From Pseudomonas putida (GTDB taxonomy: Bacteria > Pseudomonadota > Gammaproteobacteria > Pseudomonadales > Pseudomonadaceae): DNA of 64,000 nucleotides. Both the position numbers and the translations under genes were made by a program. The stretch spans positions 248,001 through 312,000 of the forward strand of contig NZ_CP018846.1 in assembly GCF_002025705.1 (NCBI RefSeq), read 5' to 3'. Positions 11,698 through 18,994 of this stretch are shown here, piece after piece (positions within the stretch are counted from its first letter, which is position 1; every line of letters begins with the position of its first letter). The notes beneath the pieces were generated by a model, which saw only the letters and a program-made list of their open reading frames with translations, ran no database searches and was not told where the DNA came from.

Positions 11698-12622
11698 TGC
11701 CCCCATCCTGATCACCGGCGGCGCCGGCTTTATTGGCTCCCACCTGTGCGATGCGTTGCTGGCCAAAGGCTACGCCGTACGTATTCTCGACGACCTTTCC
11801 ACCGGCAAGCGCGACAACTTGCAGTTGGGCAACCCGCACCTGGAGCTGATCCAGGGCGATGTGGCCGACGCCGAGCTGGTTCAGCGTGCTGCCGCCGGTT
11901 GCCGTGCCGTGGTCCACCTGGCTGCGGTGGCGTCGGTGCAGGCGTCGGTCGAAGACCCGGTGAAGACCCACCAGAGCAACTTCATCGGCACCCTCAACGT
12001 GGCCGAAGCCATGCGCGTGCATGGCGTGCGCCGCGTGGTCTTTGCATCAAGCGCAGCAGTGTATGGCAACAATGGTGAAGGTGAGTCGATTGCTGAGGAC
12101 ACGCCCAAGGCGCCGTTGACGCCCTACGCGGTGGACAAGCTGGCCAGCGAGCAATACCTCGACTTCTACCGCCGTCAGCATGGCCTGGAGCCGGTGGTGT
12201 TCCGCTTCTTCAACATCTTCGGCCCGCGCCAGGACCCTTCCTCGCCGTATTCCGGGGTGATCAGCATCTTCAGCGAGCGGGCGGCCCAGGGCTTGCCGAT
12301 CACCGTGTTCGGTGATGGCGAACAGACCCGTGACTTCCTCTACGTCGGCGACCTGGTGCAGGTGATGGTGCAGGCACTGGAGCAACCGCAGGTGGAAGAG
12401 GGCGCGGTGAACGTCGGCCTGAACCAGGCGACTTCGCTGAACCAGATGCTCAAGGCGCTGGAGCAGGTGGTGGGCAGTTTGCCGGCGATCAGCTACGGCC
12501 AGGCGCGGTCGGGTGACATTCGCCATTCCCGGGCGGACAACCAGCGTTTGCTGGCGCGTTTCGACTTCCCGCAGCCGACCCCGATGGTCGAAGGGCTGGC
12601 CAAGCTGCTCGGCAAGGCTTGA
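11690..12622 (+). CDS. NAD-dependent epimerase, UDP-glucose 4-epimerase-like
   Basis: Extended SDR of 310 residues. GGAGFIGSH (residues 9-17) is the NAD-binding glycine motif, SSAAVYGNN holds the catalytic Ser region, and TPYAVDKLASE holds the YxxxK pair. PRQDPSSPYSGVIS and GDGEQTRDFLYV are typical of GalE/WbpP-like C4 epimerases acting on UDP-sugars. The ATG at 11690 lies inside the preceding gene, and the frame is open further upstream without family similarity. It probably works with its overlapping partner on a nucleotide sugar for a surface polysaccharide (inference). Confidence 0.85.
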   Translation: MADAPILITGGAGFIGSHLCDALLAKGYAVRILDDLSTGKRDNLQLGNPHLELIQGDVADAELVQRAAAGCRAVVHLAAVASVQASVEDPVKTHQSNFIGTLNVAEAMRVHGVRRVVFASSAAVYGNNGEGESIAEDTPKAPLTPYAVDKLASEQYLDFYRRQHGLEPVVFRFFNIFGPRQDPSSPYSGVISIFSERAAQGLPITVFGDGEQTRDFLYVGDLVQVMVQALEQPQVEEGAVNVGLNQATSLNQMLKALEQVVGSLPAISYGQARSGDIRHSRADNQRLLARFDFPQPTPMVEGLAKLLGKA

Positions 12623-12627
12623 GATAG

Positions 12628-12748
12628 CCGGGGCTGCTTTGCAGCCCATTCGCGACACAAGGCCGCTCCTACAGCAGACCGCAATCTATTGTAGGAGCGG
12701 CCTTGCCGGGGCGCCGGACCGGTCGGAAAGGGGTGCGAAGCGCCCCCT
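12628..12748. repeat. Hybrid REP pair (family B plus family C)
   Basis: The left copy ends CGACACAAGGCCGCTCCTACA (family B). The right copy starts TGTAGGAGCGGCCTTGCCGG and continues GGCGCCGGACCGGTCGGAAAGG (family C). So the two arms match only in their outer 16 bases. It separates the epimerase pair from the HxlR regulator. Confidence 0.8.
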
Positions 12749-12750
12749 GT

Positions 12751-13194
12751 TCACCGATGGCGCACCAGCTTGCGCTGGCAATCCTCCGCCGCCAGTGGCC
12801 TTCCGTCCTCTGCACGTACCTGCAGAAGCTCGACAGCTTGCCCCTTGGCACTGTCCACCAGTGCCGAGCGCACTTCCCCCGCCTCGAACAGAAACCGCTC
12901 CCCCCACTGGCGCAACCCCACCACGATCGGAAACACCGAGCGGCCTTTCTCGGTCAGCACATATTCCTTGTACGCACTGCCATCGGACGCCGGCTGCAAA
13001 GCCAGCAACCCGCTCTCCACCAGCAACTTCAGCCGCGACGCAAGGATGTTCTTCGCCAGCCCCAGGTTCTTCTGAAACTCGCTGAAACGGCGCAGGCCAT
13101 CGAAGGCATCGCGCAGGATCATCAGCGCCCAACGGTCACCCAGCACTTCCAGCGCCCGAGCCACGGGGCATTGAGCGTTCACTTCGTCGAGCAT
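12751..13194 (-). CDS. HxlR-family winged-helix regulator
   Basis: Small transcription factor of 147 residues with the HxlR core: CPVARALEVLGDRWALMILRD at the N-terminus, then FSEFQKNLGLAKNILASRL (recognition region) and YVLTEKGRSVFPIV. I chose ATG 13194, which has AGGTG eight bases upstream; a GTG three codons earlier is possible. It is divergent from an MFS transporter with a strong double operator in between (13217-13278). The likely role is repression of itself and the transporter, relieved by a compound or redox signal (inference). Confidence 0.9.
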   Translation of the reverse strand: MLDEVNAQCPVARALEVLGDRWALMILRDAFDGLRRFSEFQKNLGLAKNILASRLKLLVESGLLALQPASDGSAYKEYVLTEKGRSVFPIVVGLRQWGERFLFEAGEVRSALVDSAKGQAVELLQVRAEDGRPLAAEDCQRKLVRHR

Positions 13195-13216
13195 TGGCAA
13201 CACCTGTGTTGTTCAT

Positions 13217-13278
13217 CTGGTTGCAGATTAAAACCACATTTGCTAAATATCCATCATGTGGTTTTAATTTGAAACCAG
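13217..13278. promoter_or_regulatory. Double palindromic operator between hxlR and the MFS gene
   Basis: A 23-bp inverted repeat (13217-13239 and 13256-13278) has only two mismatches, with a perfect 13-bp inner part ATTAAAACCACAT/ATGTGGTTTTAAT. Each arm is itself a dyad: GGTTGCAGATTAAAACC (13219-13235) and GGTTTTAATTTGAAACC (13260-13276). Their centres are 41 bp apart, close to four helical turns, which fits two HxlR dimers on one DNA face. It lies 20 bases from the MFS start. Confidence 0.8.
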
Positions 13279-13297
13279 TTGCGAAGGAGTCAGCCCG

Positions 13298-14491
13298 ATG
13301 AATCGCTGGATATCCCTCTTGCTTGCCTCTACCAGCGCCATGGCCGTGGCCACGGTCTATTTCGCTCAGCCTTTGCTCGAGTCGATAGCCAGAGACCTGG
13401 GCGTGGCGCAGCAGCAGATCGGTTGGGTGGTCGGCGCAACGCAGGCGGGTTATGCCGTTGGGCTGATCCTGATCGTGCCCCTTGGCGATCTGATCGAGCG
13501 CAAACGCCTGCTGCTGGTGCAACTGCTGCTTGCCACCGTGGCCTTGATCGGTGTTGGCCTGGCGCAGCAGTGGCTGGTTCTGCTGGCTGCTTTGGCTCTG
13601 GTCGGGCTGATGGCGGTCATGGTGCAGGTCATGGTCGCCCACGCCGCCACCCTTGCCACCCCGGCCAGTCAGGGCCAAGCGGTGGGCACGGTCACCAGCG
13701 GCGTGGTGCTGGGCATTTTGCTGGCACGTCTGGTTTCAGGTGCGCTCGCCGACCTGGCCGGATGGCGTACGGTGTACTTCGTGGCGGCGGTTGTGCTCAT
13801 GCTGATGGCCGTGGTGCTCTGGCGCTGGTTGCCCGCCAGCCGGTTACCTGCGCAACGGCCAGGCTACCTGCAACTGATCGGCTCGTTGTTCACCTTGTAT
13901 CGACACGATCGTCTGCTGCGCCGGCACGGGCTGTTCGGCCTGTTGATCTTCGCGGCGTTCAGCGTGTTGTGGAGTGCCATGGTGTTGCCCCTGAGTGCGC
14001 CACCGCTGGCGCTCAACCATACCGAGGTCGGCCTGTTCGGCCTGGCGGGTATCGCCGGTACCTTGGCGGCGTCGCGGGCCGGTCGTCTGGCTGATCGAGG
14101 GCTGGGTGAGCGTACCACCGGGCTGGCGCTGGGCCTGCTGACGTTGTCGTGGCTGCCGGCAGCCTGTGTCGGGCACTCGCTGACGGCGTTCGCGCTGGGT
14201 GTGCTGATGCTGGATTTTGCGGTGCAAGCGGTGCATGTCACCAACCAGAGCCTGTTGCTGGCGGGGCGTGGCGCGATGGCCAGCCGGTTGATCGGCGCCT
14301 ACATGTGTTGCTACTCGATCGGCAGTGGGCTGGGGGCGGTGCTGGCGAGTTGGGTTTATGCGCGCTGGGGCTGGATTGCGGTGTGTGGGCTGGGGATGGC
14401 GATCAGTGCGCTGGCGCTGGGGTGCTGGTCCTGGGGGCAACGAGAAAGGGCGACCGAAGCCGCCCTGCCGTGTTCGGGTCAGAACTTGTAG
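13298..14491 (+). CDS. Major facilitator superfamily efflux transporter
   Basis: Inner-membrane transporter of 397 residues with about twelve hydrophobic segments. The loop between segments 2 and 3 holds the MFS signature-like PLGDLIERKRLL (residues 65-76). The ribosome site AAGGAG lies 10 bases before ATG 13298. Position next to a divergent HxlR regulator is typical of inducible drug or toxic-compound pumps. The substrate is unknown. The 3' end overlaps the convergent oprG gene by 13 bases. Confidence 0.88.
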   Translation: MNRWISLLLASTSAMAVATVYFAQPLLESIARDLGVAQQQIGWVVGATQAGYAVGLILIVPLGDLIERKRLLLVQLLLATVALIGVGLAQQWLVLLAALALVGLMAVMVQVMVAHAATLATPASQGQAVGTVTSGVVLGILLARLVSGALADLAGWRTVYFVAAVVLMLMAVVLWRWLPASRLPAQRPGYLQLIGSLFTLYRHDRLLRRHGLFGLLIFAAFSVLWSAMVLPLSAPPLALNHTEVGLFGLAGIAGTLAASRAGRLADRGLGERTTGLALGLLTLSWLPAACVGHSLTAFALGVLMLDFAVQAVHVTNQSLLLAGRGAMASRLIGAYMCCYSIGSGLGAVLASWVYARWGWIAVCGLGMAISALALGCWSWGQRERATEAALPCSGQNL

Positions 14492-15162
14492 CCAAGGCCG
14501 ACCATGTACACCCAAGGGTCGACATCGACGTCGACCTTGGTTTTGCTGTAGCCCAGTGCGGTCGGGCCGTTGACGCTGGCCTTGGTGTCGATGTCGACGT
14601 ACCAGACCGAGGCGTTCACCAGCAGGTTGTCGGTGATCATGTAGTCCATGCCCAACTGGCCGGCGATACCCACCGAGTCCTGCAGCTTGAGGTTGCTGAA
14701 GCCCTGTTGCTTGCGCTCGCCGGTCAGGTCTTCATCGAAGAACAGGGTGTAGTTGATGCCGACGCCAGCATAGGGCTGGAACTTGGAGTTAGGCTCCATC
14801 GGGTAGTACTGCACGGACAGGGTCGGTGGCAGCTGCTTGATGTCGGCCAGCTTGCCGTCCAGCCCGCCGCCCAGGCCTTTGACGCCTACGCTGTGCTTGA
14901 ACGGGGTTGCAGCCAGCAGCTCCAGGCCGATGTGGTCGGTGAGCATGTAGGCGAAGGTCAGGCCCAGCTGGGTGTCGCTGTCCAGGGTCGCCTTGGTGCC
15001 CGACACCTTGTTGCCGTCGAATTTCAGGTCGCCGCTGCTTTCGTTCGGAGCAGTGGTGATGGCACCGGCGCGGACGATGACATCACCCGCTTTGTGGGCG
15101 TGGGCAACAGGGGCGGCGAGCGCAAGGGCCACAAGCGAGGCACCGAGCAAGGACTTGTTCAT
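14479..15162 (-). CDS. oprG: Outer membrane protein OprG/OmpW family
   Basis: Eight-stranded outer-membrane barrel that forms a channel for small hydrophobic molecules or amino acids. From ATG 15162 (GGGAG seven bases upstream) the protein has 227 residues. It has a signal peptide ending AAPVAHAHKAG and the family's C-terminal aromatic residue in YMVGLGYKF. Internal OmpW signatures include LPPTLSVQYYP and PYAGVGINYTLFF. A TTG four codons upstream is less likely. An FNR/ANR-type box lies at 15228-15241, in line with the known ANR dependence of P. aeruginosa oprG. Confidence 0.93.
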   Translation of the reverse strand: MNKSLLGASLVALALAAPVAHAHKAGDVIVRAGAITTAPNESSGDLKFDGNKVSGTKATLDSDTQLGLTFAYMLTDHIGLELLAATPFKHSVGVKGLGGGLDGKLADIKQLPPTLSVQYYPMEPNSKFQPYAGVGINYTLFFDEDLTGERKQQGFSNLKLQDSVGIAGQLGMDYMITDNLLVNASVWYVDIDTKASVNGPTALGYSKTKVDVDVDPWVYMVGLGYKF

Positions 15163-15227
15163 GGAAGCTCCCAAAGGACGTGAGTAATTGAATAGTCCAA
15201 TGGTACGGAGCTGAATAAACGGAATGT

Positions 15228-15241
15228 TTGACCCAGCTCAA
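15228..15241 (-). promoter_or_regulatory. ANR/FNR-type box upstream of oprG
   Basis: TTGAC-CCAG-CTCAA matches the FNR/ANR consensus TTGAT-N4-ATCAA at 8 of 10 positions. On the minus strand a TACCAT hexamer sits where a -10 element would be if the box is centred at -41.5, giving a class II activated promoter with a roughly 30-base leader. Confidence 0.6.
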
Positions 15242-15271
15242 AGAAGCGTCATCACGAATTCGAAACAGTTC

Positions 15272-15907
15272 TCACTTGAGAACATAAGCGTATATTTTCT
15301 CGGCTTCCATCTGGTATCCGGCGTCGGCCAATTCGCTGCTGGAGGCTCTAACCTGCATCTTTCCCTCGATCCAGTAGGGCTGATAGAGGTCCTCCACACG
15401 CACACCCATTTCGCTGAAGATATGCACGATCTGGTTCGACGGCGGCGGTGGCACATGGATGCAGGCACCGTAGTAAGGCACCAGCAAGAACTCCGTGGTG
15501 CGGCCTTCTTCGCTCACCTCCAGCGGCACGATGTAGCCAGGAATCTTGACCTGCTGGCCATCGAGGCTTTTCACCACCGGGGCGTCGGGCCCTTGCTGGC
15601 GTGCCGGCGGGGCCGATTCGGCAGACAGCGCATCGCTCAACTGCGACATGTCGTGCAGCGGCGCCAGTTGTGGCGGGATGACCGGTGCGCCCTCAGGGAT
15701 GAGCGCAGGCCAGTCCAGTTCACGCACCTCATCTGCCCAGGCTGGTAGAGCCAGTGAGAGCAGCACGGCCAGCAAGAGCTGTGCTGCCTGTCCCGGCCTC
15801 TTCGCGGGTAAATCCGCTCCCACAAAGCCCTCCACAGCTTTCAAAGCCAGCGCAGTACCTGTGGGAGCGGGTTTACCCGCGAAGAAGGCGATGAGGTTCC
15901 GGATCAT
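15272..15907 (-). CDS. DUF3299 exported protein of the zinc-starvation operon
   Basis: Last gene of the four-gene operon. From ATG 15907 it encodes 211 residues. Residues 41-58 form a signal-peptide core ending LALPAWA, after which the mature protein carries the DUF3299 region (KIPGYIVPLE, VPYYGACIHVPPPPSNQ). Residues 6-38 are encoded by an inserted REP pair (15796-15890), so the signal peptide is unusually far from the ATG. An alternative GTG at 15823 (residue 29), preceded by GGAGGG, would give a normal 30-residue signal peptide. The P. aeruginosa counterpart, as I recall, is PA4066. The function is probably tied to metal handling in the periplasm. Confidence 0.8.
   Translation of the reverse strand: MIRNLIAFFAGKPAPTGTALALKAVEGFVGADLPAKRPGQAAQLLLAVLLSLALPAWADEVRELDWPALIPEGAPVIPPQLAPLHDMSQLSDALSAESAPPARQQGPDAPVVKSLDGQQVKIPGYIVPLEVSEEGRTTEFLLVPYYGACIHVPPPPSNQIVHIFSEMGVRVEDLYQPYWIEGKMQVRASSSELADAGYQMEAEKIYAYVLK
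15796..15890. repeat. REP pair, family A, inside the DUF3299 coding region
   Basis: CTTCGCGGGTAAATCCGCTC on the left and GAGCGGGTTTACCCGCGAAG on the right are inverted family-A REP copies. They lie within the reading frame and are translated as residues of the type FAGKPAPTG and VGADLPAKRPG. Confidence 0.9.
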
Positions 15908-15918
15908 TACACTGACTC

Positions 15919-17184
15919 TCAGAGATGAATCGACAAGCCATCGGCCAGCGACTGCCGATAGGCGCGCCAGGCCGGTACGCTGCCCATCAGCAGCGCTGCG
16001 CCAAGGATGATAGCCAGCAGCGTCCATTCATGTGCGCTAGGCAAGGCCAGGGGCAGGTACAGGCCGTAGTTGGCCTGCACGTAGCCTTGGGCCAGGGCGA
16101 TGCCTGCGTACAGCAACCCAAGCCCTGCCGCGATGCCCGTCACCGCCAGCGCCAGCGCTTCGAGTACCAGCAGCCCGGCGATATGCCACGGGCGTGCGCC
16201 CACCGAGCGCAGGATCGCCATCTCCCGGCGGCGTTCGTTGAGGCTGGTGAGAATCGCCGTGAGCATGCCAATCAGGCCAGTCAGCACCACAAACAACGAC
16301 ACCACGAACAACGCCTGCTCGGCGGTGCCCATCAGGCTCCACAACTCCTGCAAGGCAACCCCAGGCAGGATCGCCAGCAGCGGCTCGCTGCGGTACTCGT
16401 TGATTTCGCGCTGCAGGCTGAAGGTGGCGATCTTGCTGTTCAGGCCGAGCATGAACGCGGTGATGGCTGCCGGCTGCAGGTCCATGGTCCGCGCCTGATC
16501 GGCGCTGATGCGCCCGGCACCACGGGCCGGCACGCCGTTGTGCCAGTCGATGTGGATGGCCTCCATGCCGCCGAGGCTGATGTGCAGGGTACGGTCGACC
16601 GGTGTGCCGGTGCGCTTGAGCACGCCGACCACGGTGAATGGTTTGTCGTCGTGCTTGACCAGGCTGATCGCAGCTACGCCGTGCGCCAGTACCAGCTTGT
16701 CGCCCAGCTTGTAGTGCAGCGCTTCGGCCACTTCGGCGCCGAGCACCACTTCGAACGGGTCGCTGGCAAACTCACGGCCCTGGCTCAGTTCCAGATGCTG
16801 CCGGCGACCGTACTGATAGTGGCTGAAATAGTCCGTGGTGGTGCCCATCACCCGGTAACCACGGTGTGAATCGCCCAGTGAAATGGGGATCGCCCACTTT
16901 ACCCGCGGGTCTTGGGCATAGTGCTGGTAGCTGTCCCAGCGGATGTTGTTGGTGGCGTTGCCGATGCGAAATACCGAATACAGCAGCAGGTTCACCGAGC
17001 CCGAGCGGGCGCCGACAATCAGGTCAGTGCCGCTGATGGTGCTGGCGAAGCTGGCGCGAGCCTCGGTGCGTACGCGTTCGACAGCCAGCAACAGGCACAC
17101 CGACAAAGCGATGGCGAAGGCAGTGAGAAAGGCGGTGAAACGGCGGTTGGCCAGGCTGGCCAGGGCAAGGCGGAGCAGGTACAT
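15919..17184 (-). CDS. ABC transporter permease, FtsX/MacB-LolE type
   Basis: Inner-membrane permease of 421 residues with one N-terminal membrane segment (about 13-33), a large periplasmic MacB-like domain (about 35-275), and three C-terminal membrane segments (about 290-320, 345-370, 385-405). This is the FtsX/LolC/MacB layout used for mechanotransmission or export rather than import. The start codon shares one base with the ATPase stop (TGATG). The P. aeruginosa counterpart, from memory, is PA4065 of a zinc-responsive operon. Confidence 0.85.
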   Translation of the reverse strand: MYLLRLALASLANRRFTAFLTAFAIALSVCLLLAVERVRTEARASFASTISGTDLIVGARSGSVNLLLYSVFRIGNATNNIRWDSYQHYAQDPRVKWAIPISLGDSHRGYRVMGTTTDYFSHYQYGRRQHLELSQGREFASDPFEVVLGAEVAEALHYKLGDKLVLAHGVAAISLVKHDDKPFTVVGVLKRTGTPVDRTLHISLGGMEAIHIDWHNGVPARGAGRISADQARTMDLQPAAITAFMLGLNSKIATFSLQREINEYRSEPLLAILPGVALQELWSLMGTAEQALFVVSLFVVLTGLIGMLTAILTSLNERRREMAILRSVGARPWHIAGLLVLEALALAVTGIAAGLGLLYAGIALAQGYVQANYGLYLPLALPSAHEWTLLAIILGAALLMGSVPAWRAYRQSLADGLSIHL

Positions 17185-17894
17185 CAGGCCTCCCGGGGCT
17201 TGGCGGCGCGGTTGAGTTCGGCCAGTGAAAGGTGACGGTCGAACAACGGTGCCAGGCTTTGGTCATGGCTGACGAACAGCAGGCTGGAACCGGCTGCGCG
17301 GCACTCGTCGAACAGCAGGCGAATGAACGCTTCGCGGGTGTCTGCATCCAGTGCCGAGGTCGGCTCGTCGGCAATCACCAGTTCCGGCTGGCCGATCAGT
17401 GCGCGGGCGGCGGCGACGCGCTGCTGCTGGCCGATCGACAGGCTGTCGGCACGCCGTGCAAGCAGCGCCGGGTCACCCAGGCCCAGGTGCGCGAGCAGTT
17501 CGCTGGCGGCCTGGTCGACGCTGCCGTGGCGCTGGGTGGCACGCTCGGCGCGGCTGCGCGAGAACCGGCACGGCAACTCGACGTTTTCCCGCACCGAAAG
17601 GAACGGCAGCAAGTTGAACTGCTGGAAGATGTAGCCGGTATGGTCGACACGGAAGCGGTCGCGTGCGCCTTGGCCGAGCGTGGCGAGGTCCTGCCCCAGT
17701 AGCTGGATACGCCCCTGGCCCGGCCGGTTGACCCCGCCGAGCAGGCCCAGCAGGGTGGTCTTGCCACTGCCGCTGGGGCCCTTGAGGAACAACGCTTCGC
17801 CGGCTTGCAGGCGGAACGCCGGGATATCCAGCAGCGGCGCCTGGCCGGGCCAGGCGAATACCAGGTCCTGCAGTTCAATCAACGGCTGGCTCAT
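17184..17894 (-). CDS. ABC transporter ATP-binding protein, LolD/MacB type
   Basis: Cytoplasmic ATPase of 236 residues. Walker A is GPSGSGKTT (about 39-47), the Q-loop lies in FQQFNLLPF, the signature is LSIGQQQR, and Walker B is LVIADEPTSALD. The family is that of LolD/MacB ATPases, which pair with FtsX-like permeases such as the next gene. It starts one base after the stop of the DUF2796 gene, so the genes form a tight operon. Confidence 0.92.
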   Translation of the reverse strand: MSQPLIELQDLVFAWPGQAPLLDIPAFRLQAGEALFLKGPSGSGKTTLLGLLGGVNRPGQGRIQLLGQDLATLGQGARDRFRVDHTGYIFQQFNLLPFLSVRENVELPCRFSRSRAERATQRHGSVDQAASELLAHLGLGDPALLARRADSLSIGQQQRVAAARALIGQPELVIADEPTSALDADTREAFIRLLFDECRAAGSSLLFVSHDQSLAPLFDRHLSLAELNRAAKPREA

Positions 17895-17895
17895 T

Positions 17896-18483
17896 TCAGA
17901 ACGCGACCACGGCCTTGGCGGGCGAAGTTTCGACGCCTTTCTGGCCGTTCGGGCCGATCAGTTGCACATTGATCTTCTGGGTGGCCGGGAAGGCCTTGTA
18001 TAGCGGGGCAAGGTCGATCTGGGCGAGTTTTTCCGGGTTGGCGCAGGTCAGCTGGTAGTGGGCATTGATGTCACTGTGCACGTGGCCTTTCTCATGCTCG
18101 TCACCGTCGTCGTCAGCTTTGGCCGCGTCACCAAACAGCGGGCTTTCCAGCTCTTGCTGGTCTTCCTTGCAGCCGGCGGCCGAGGCCAGGGCGAACAGCT
18201 TCAACGGTTGTTCGAGCTGTTGGCGCACAGCGGCCACCTTGGCCTTGTCGGTATCGCTGCTGGCCGTGTGCTCGAAGCCCACCAGGTTCATCGCCGGGCT
18301 GTCCAGCTCCAGTTCCAGGGTGTTGCCGTCGAGAACCGCGTTGAGCTTGGCCACGCCATGCTCGTGGGCTCCGAGGGTGCCGTGGGCGTGATCATGATCA
18401 TGATCATGATCATGTTCGTCGTGGGCATGAGCCACGGCCAGGGGCAGCAGGGCGAAGGGCAGGGCGAGCAGCAGACGACGCAT
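17896..18483 (-). CDS. DUF2796 His-rich periplasmic zinc-binding protein
   Basis: First gene of the operon, 195 residues. A signal peptide (residues 1-20, ending AVAHA) is followed by a His/Asp-rich stretch (residues about 21-45) holding an (HD)n run, then the DUF2796 domain with further His-rich loops near residue 125. Such proteins are thought to bind zinc in the periplasm. A Zur-like box lies about 30 bases before the start, and GGAG precedes ATG. From memory, the P. aeruginosa homologue PA4063 is strongly induced by zinc starvation. Confidence 0.85.
   Translation of the reverse strand: MRRLLLALPFALLPLAVAHAHDEHDHDHDHDHAHGTLGAHEHGVAKLNAVLDGNTLELELDSPAMNLVGFEHTASSDTDKAKVAAVRQQLEQPLKLFALASAAGCKEDQQELESPLFGDAAKADDDGDEHEKGHVHSDINAHYQLTCANPEKLAQIDLAPLYKAFPATQKINVQLIGPNGQKGVETSPAKAVVAF
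18391..18414. repeat. Tandem hexamer repeat (ATCATG x4) in the His-Asp coding run
   Basis: Four perfect copies of ATCATG lie in the DUF2796 gene and encode alternating His and Asp on the minus strand. Copy-number change would alter the metal-binding run without shifting the frame. Confidence 0.9.
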
Positions 18484-18513
18484 GGACGACTCCGGAGCGG
18501 GCTGAAAGATTCG

Positions 18514-18526
18514 GTTATGTTATAAC
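18514..18526 (-). promoter_or_regulatory. Zur-like box upstream of the zinc-starvation operon
   Basis: GTTATGTTATAAC matches the core of the gamma-proteobacterial Zur consensus GTTATANTATAAC except at one defined position and contains the perfect dyad TGTTATAACA. It lies about 30 bases upstream of the DUF2796 start, where Zur would block RNA polymerase when zinc is plentiful. Confidence 0.75.
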
Positions 18527-18613
18527 AACTTTTCTTCGCGCCGCCAGCCTGCGTGGCGCAGGTTTCATGTTGCGGTAGGATGGCTGCATTGACCTGAGCT
18601 CAAGGAATGCATC

Positions 18614-18949
18614 GTGAGAATTCGTGGGCAGATTGGTGACTGGCCGGTGGACCTGACCATCGAGCTGGAGCCTTCGGAATGGGCGCAGTTGGGGCGGCAG
18701 ATCGAAATACCGGTGCCTGAGCCGGTAGCCACGACAGCGTCGCCGCGCCAGGACGATGGGCAGTGGAATGCAGCGCGTGAGGTACTGCGCCTGGCAGGGC
18801 AGATGAGCGGGCCGGAGTTGCTGGACCGGTTGGAAGGGCTGGCCGGGAGTACCGCGGCGGGCAAGCGTTTGCTGGTGCGCTTGCGGCATAGCAGTGAGGT
18901 GAAGGTGGAAAGTGGCGCGGATGCGCCGGTGTATCACTGGCTGGGTTGA
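18614..18949 (+). CDS. Conserved hypothetical protein, 111 residues
   Basis: Small soluble protein with an acidic-basic mix and no membrane segment or known motif. It starts MRIRGQIGDWPVDLTIELEP, which looks like a short beta-rich domain, and ends in a helical part (LLDRLEGLAG...LLVRLRHS). The start is GTG 18614 with AAGGA nine bases upstream. It is divergent from the zinc operon and convergent with cnoX. No function is proposed. Confidence 0.7.
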   Translation: MRIRGQIGDWPVDLTIELEPSEWAQLGRQIEIPVPEPVATTASPRQDDGQWNAAREVLRLAGQMSGPELLDRLEGLAGSTAAGKRLLVRLRHSSEVKVESGADAPVYHWLG

Positions 18950-18962
18950 GGTTCTGGATTCT

Positions 18963-18981
18963 GGGGCCGCAAAGCGGCCCC
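18963..18981. terminator. Hairpin between convergent genes
   Basis: GGGGCCGC-AAA-GCGGCCCC is an 8-bp perfect stem between the ends of the hypothetical gene (18949) and cnoX (18995). It lacks a U-tract, so it may slow rather than terminate transcription. It resembles the inner hairpin of family-B REP pairs. Confidence 0.45.
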
Positions 18982-18994
18982 GGCATTCTCAGGC

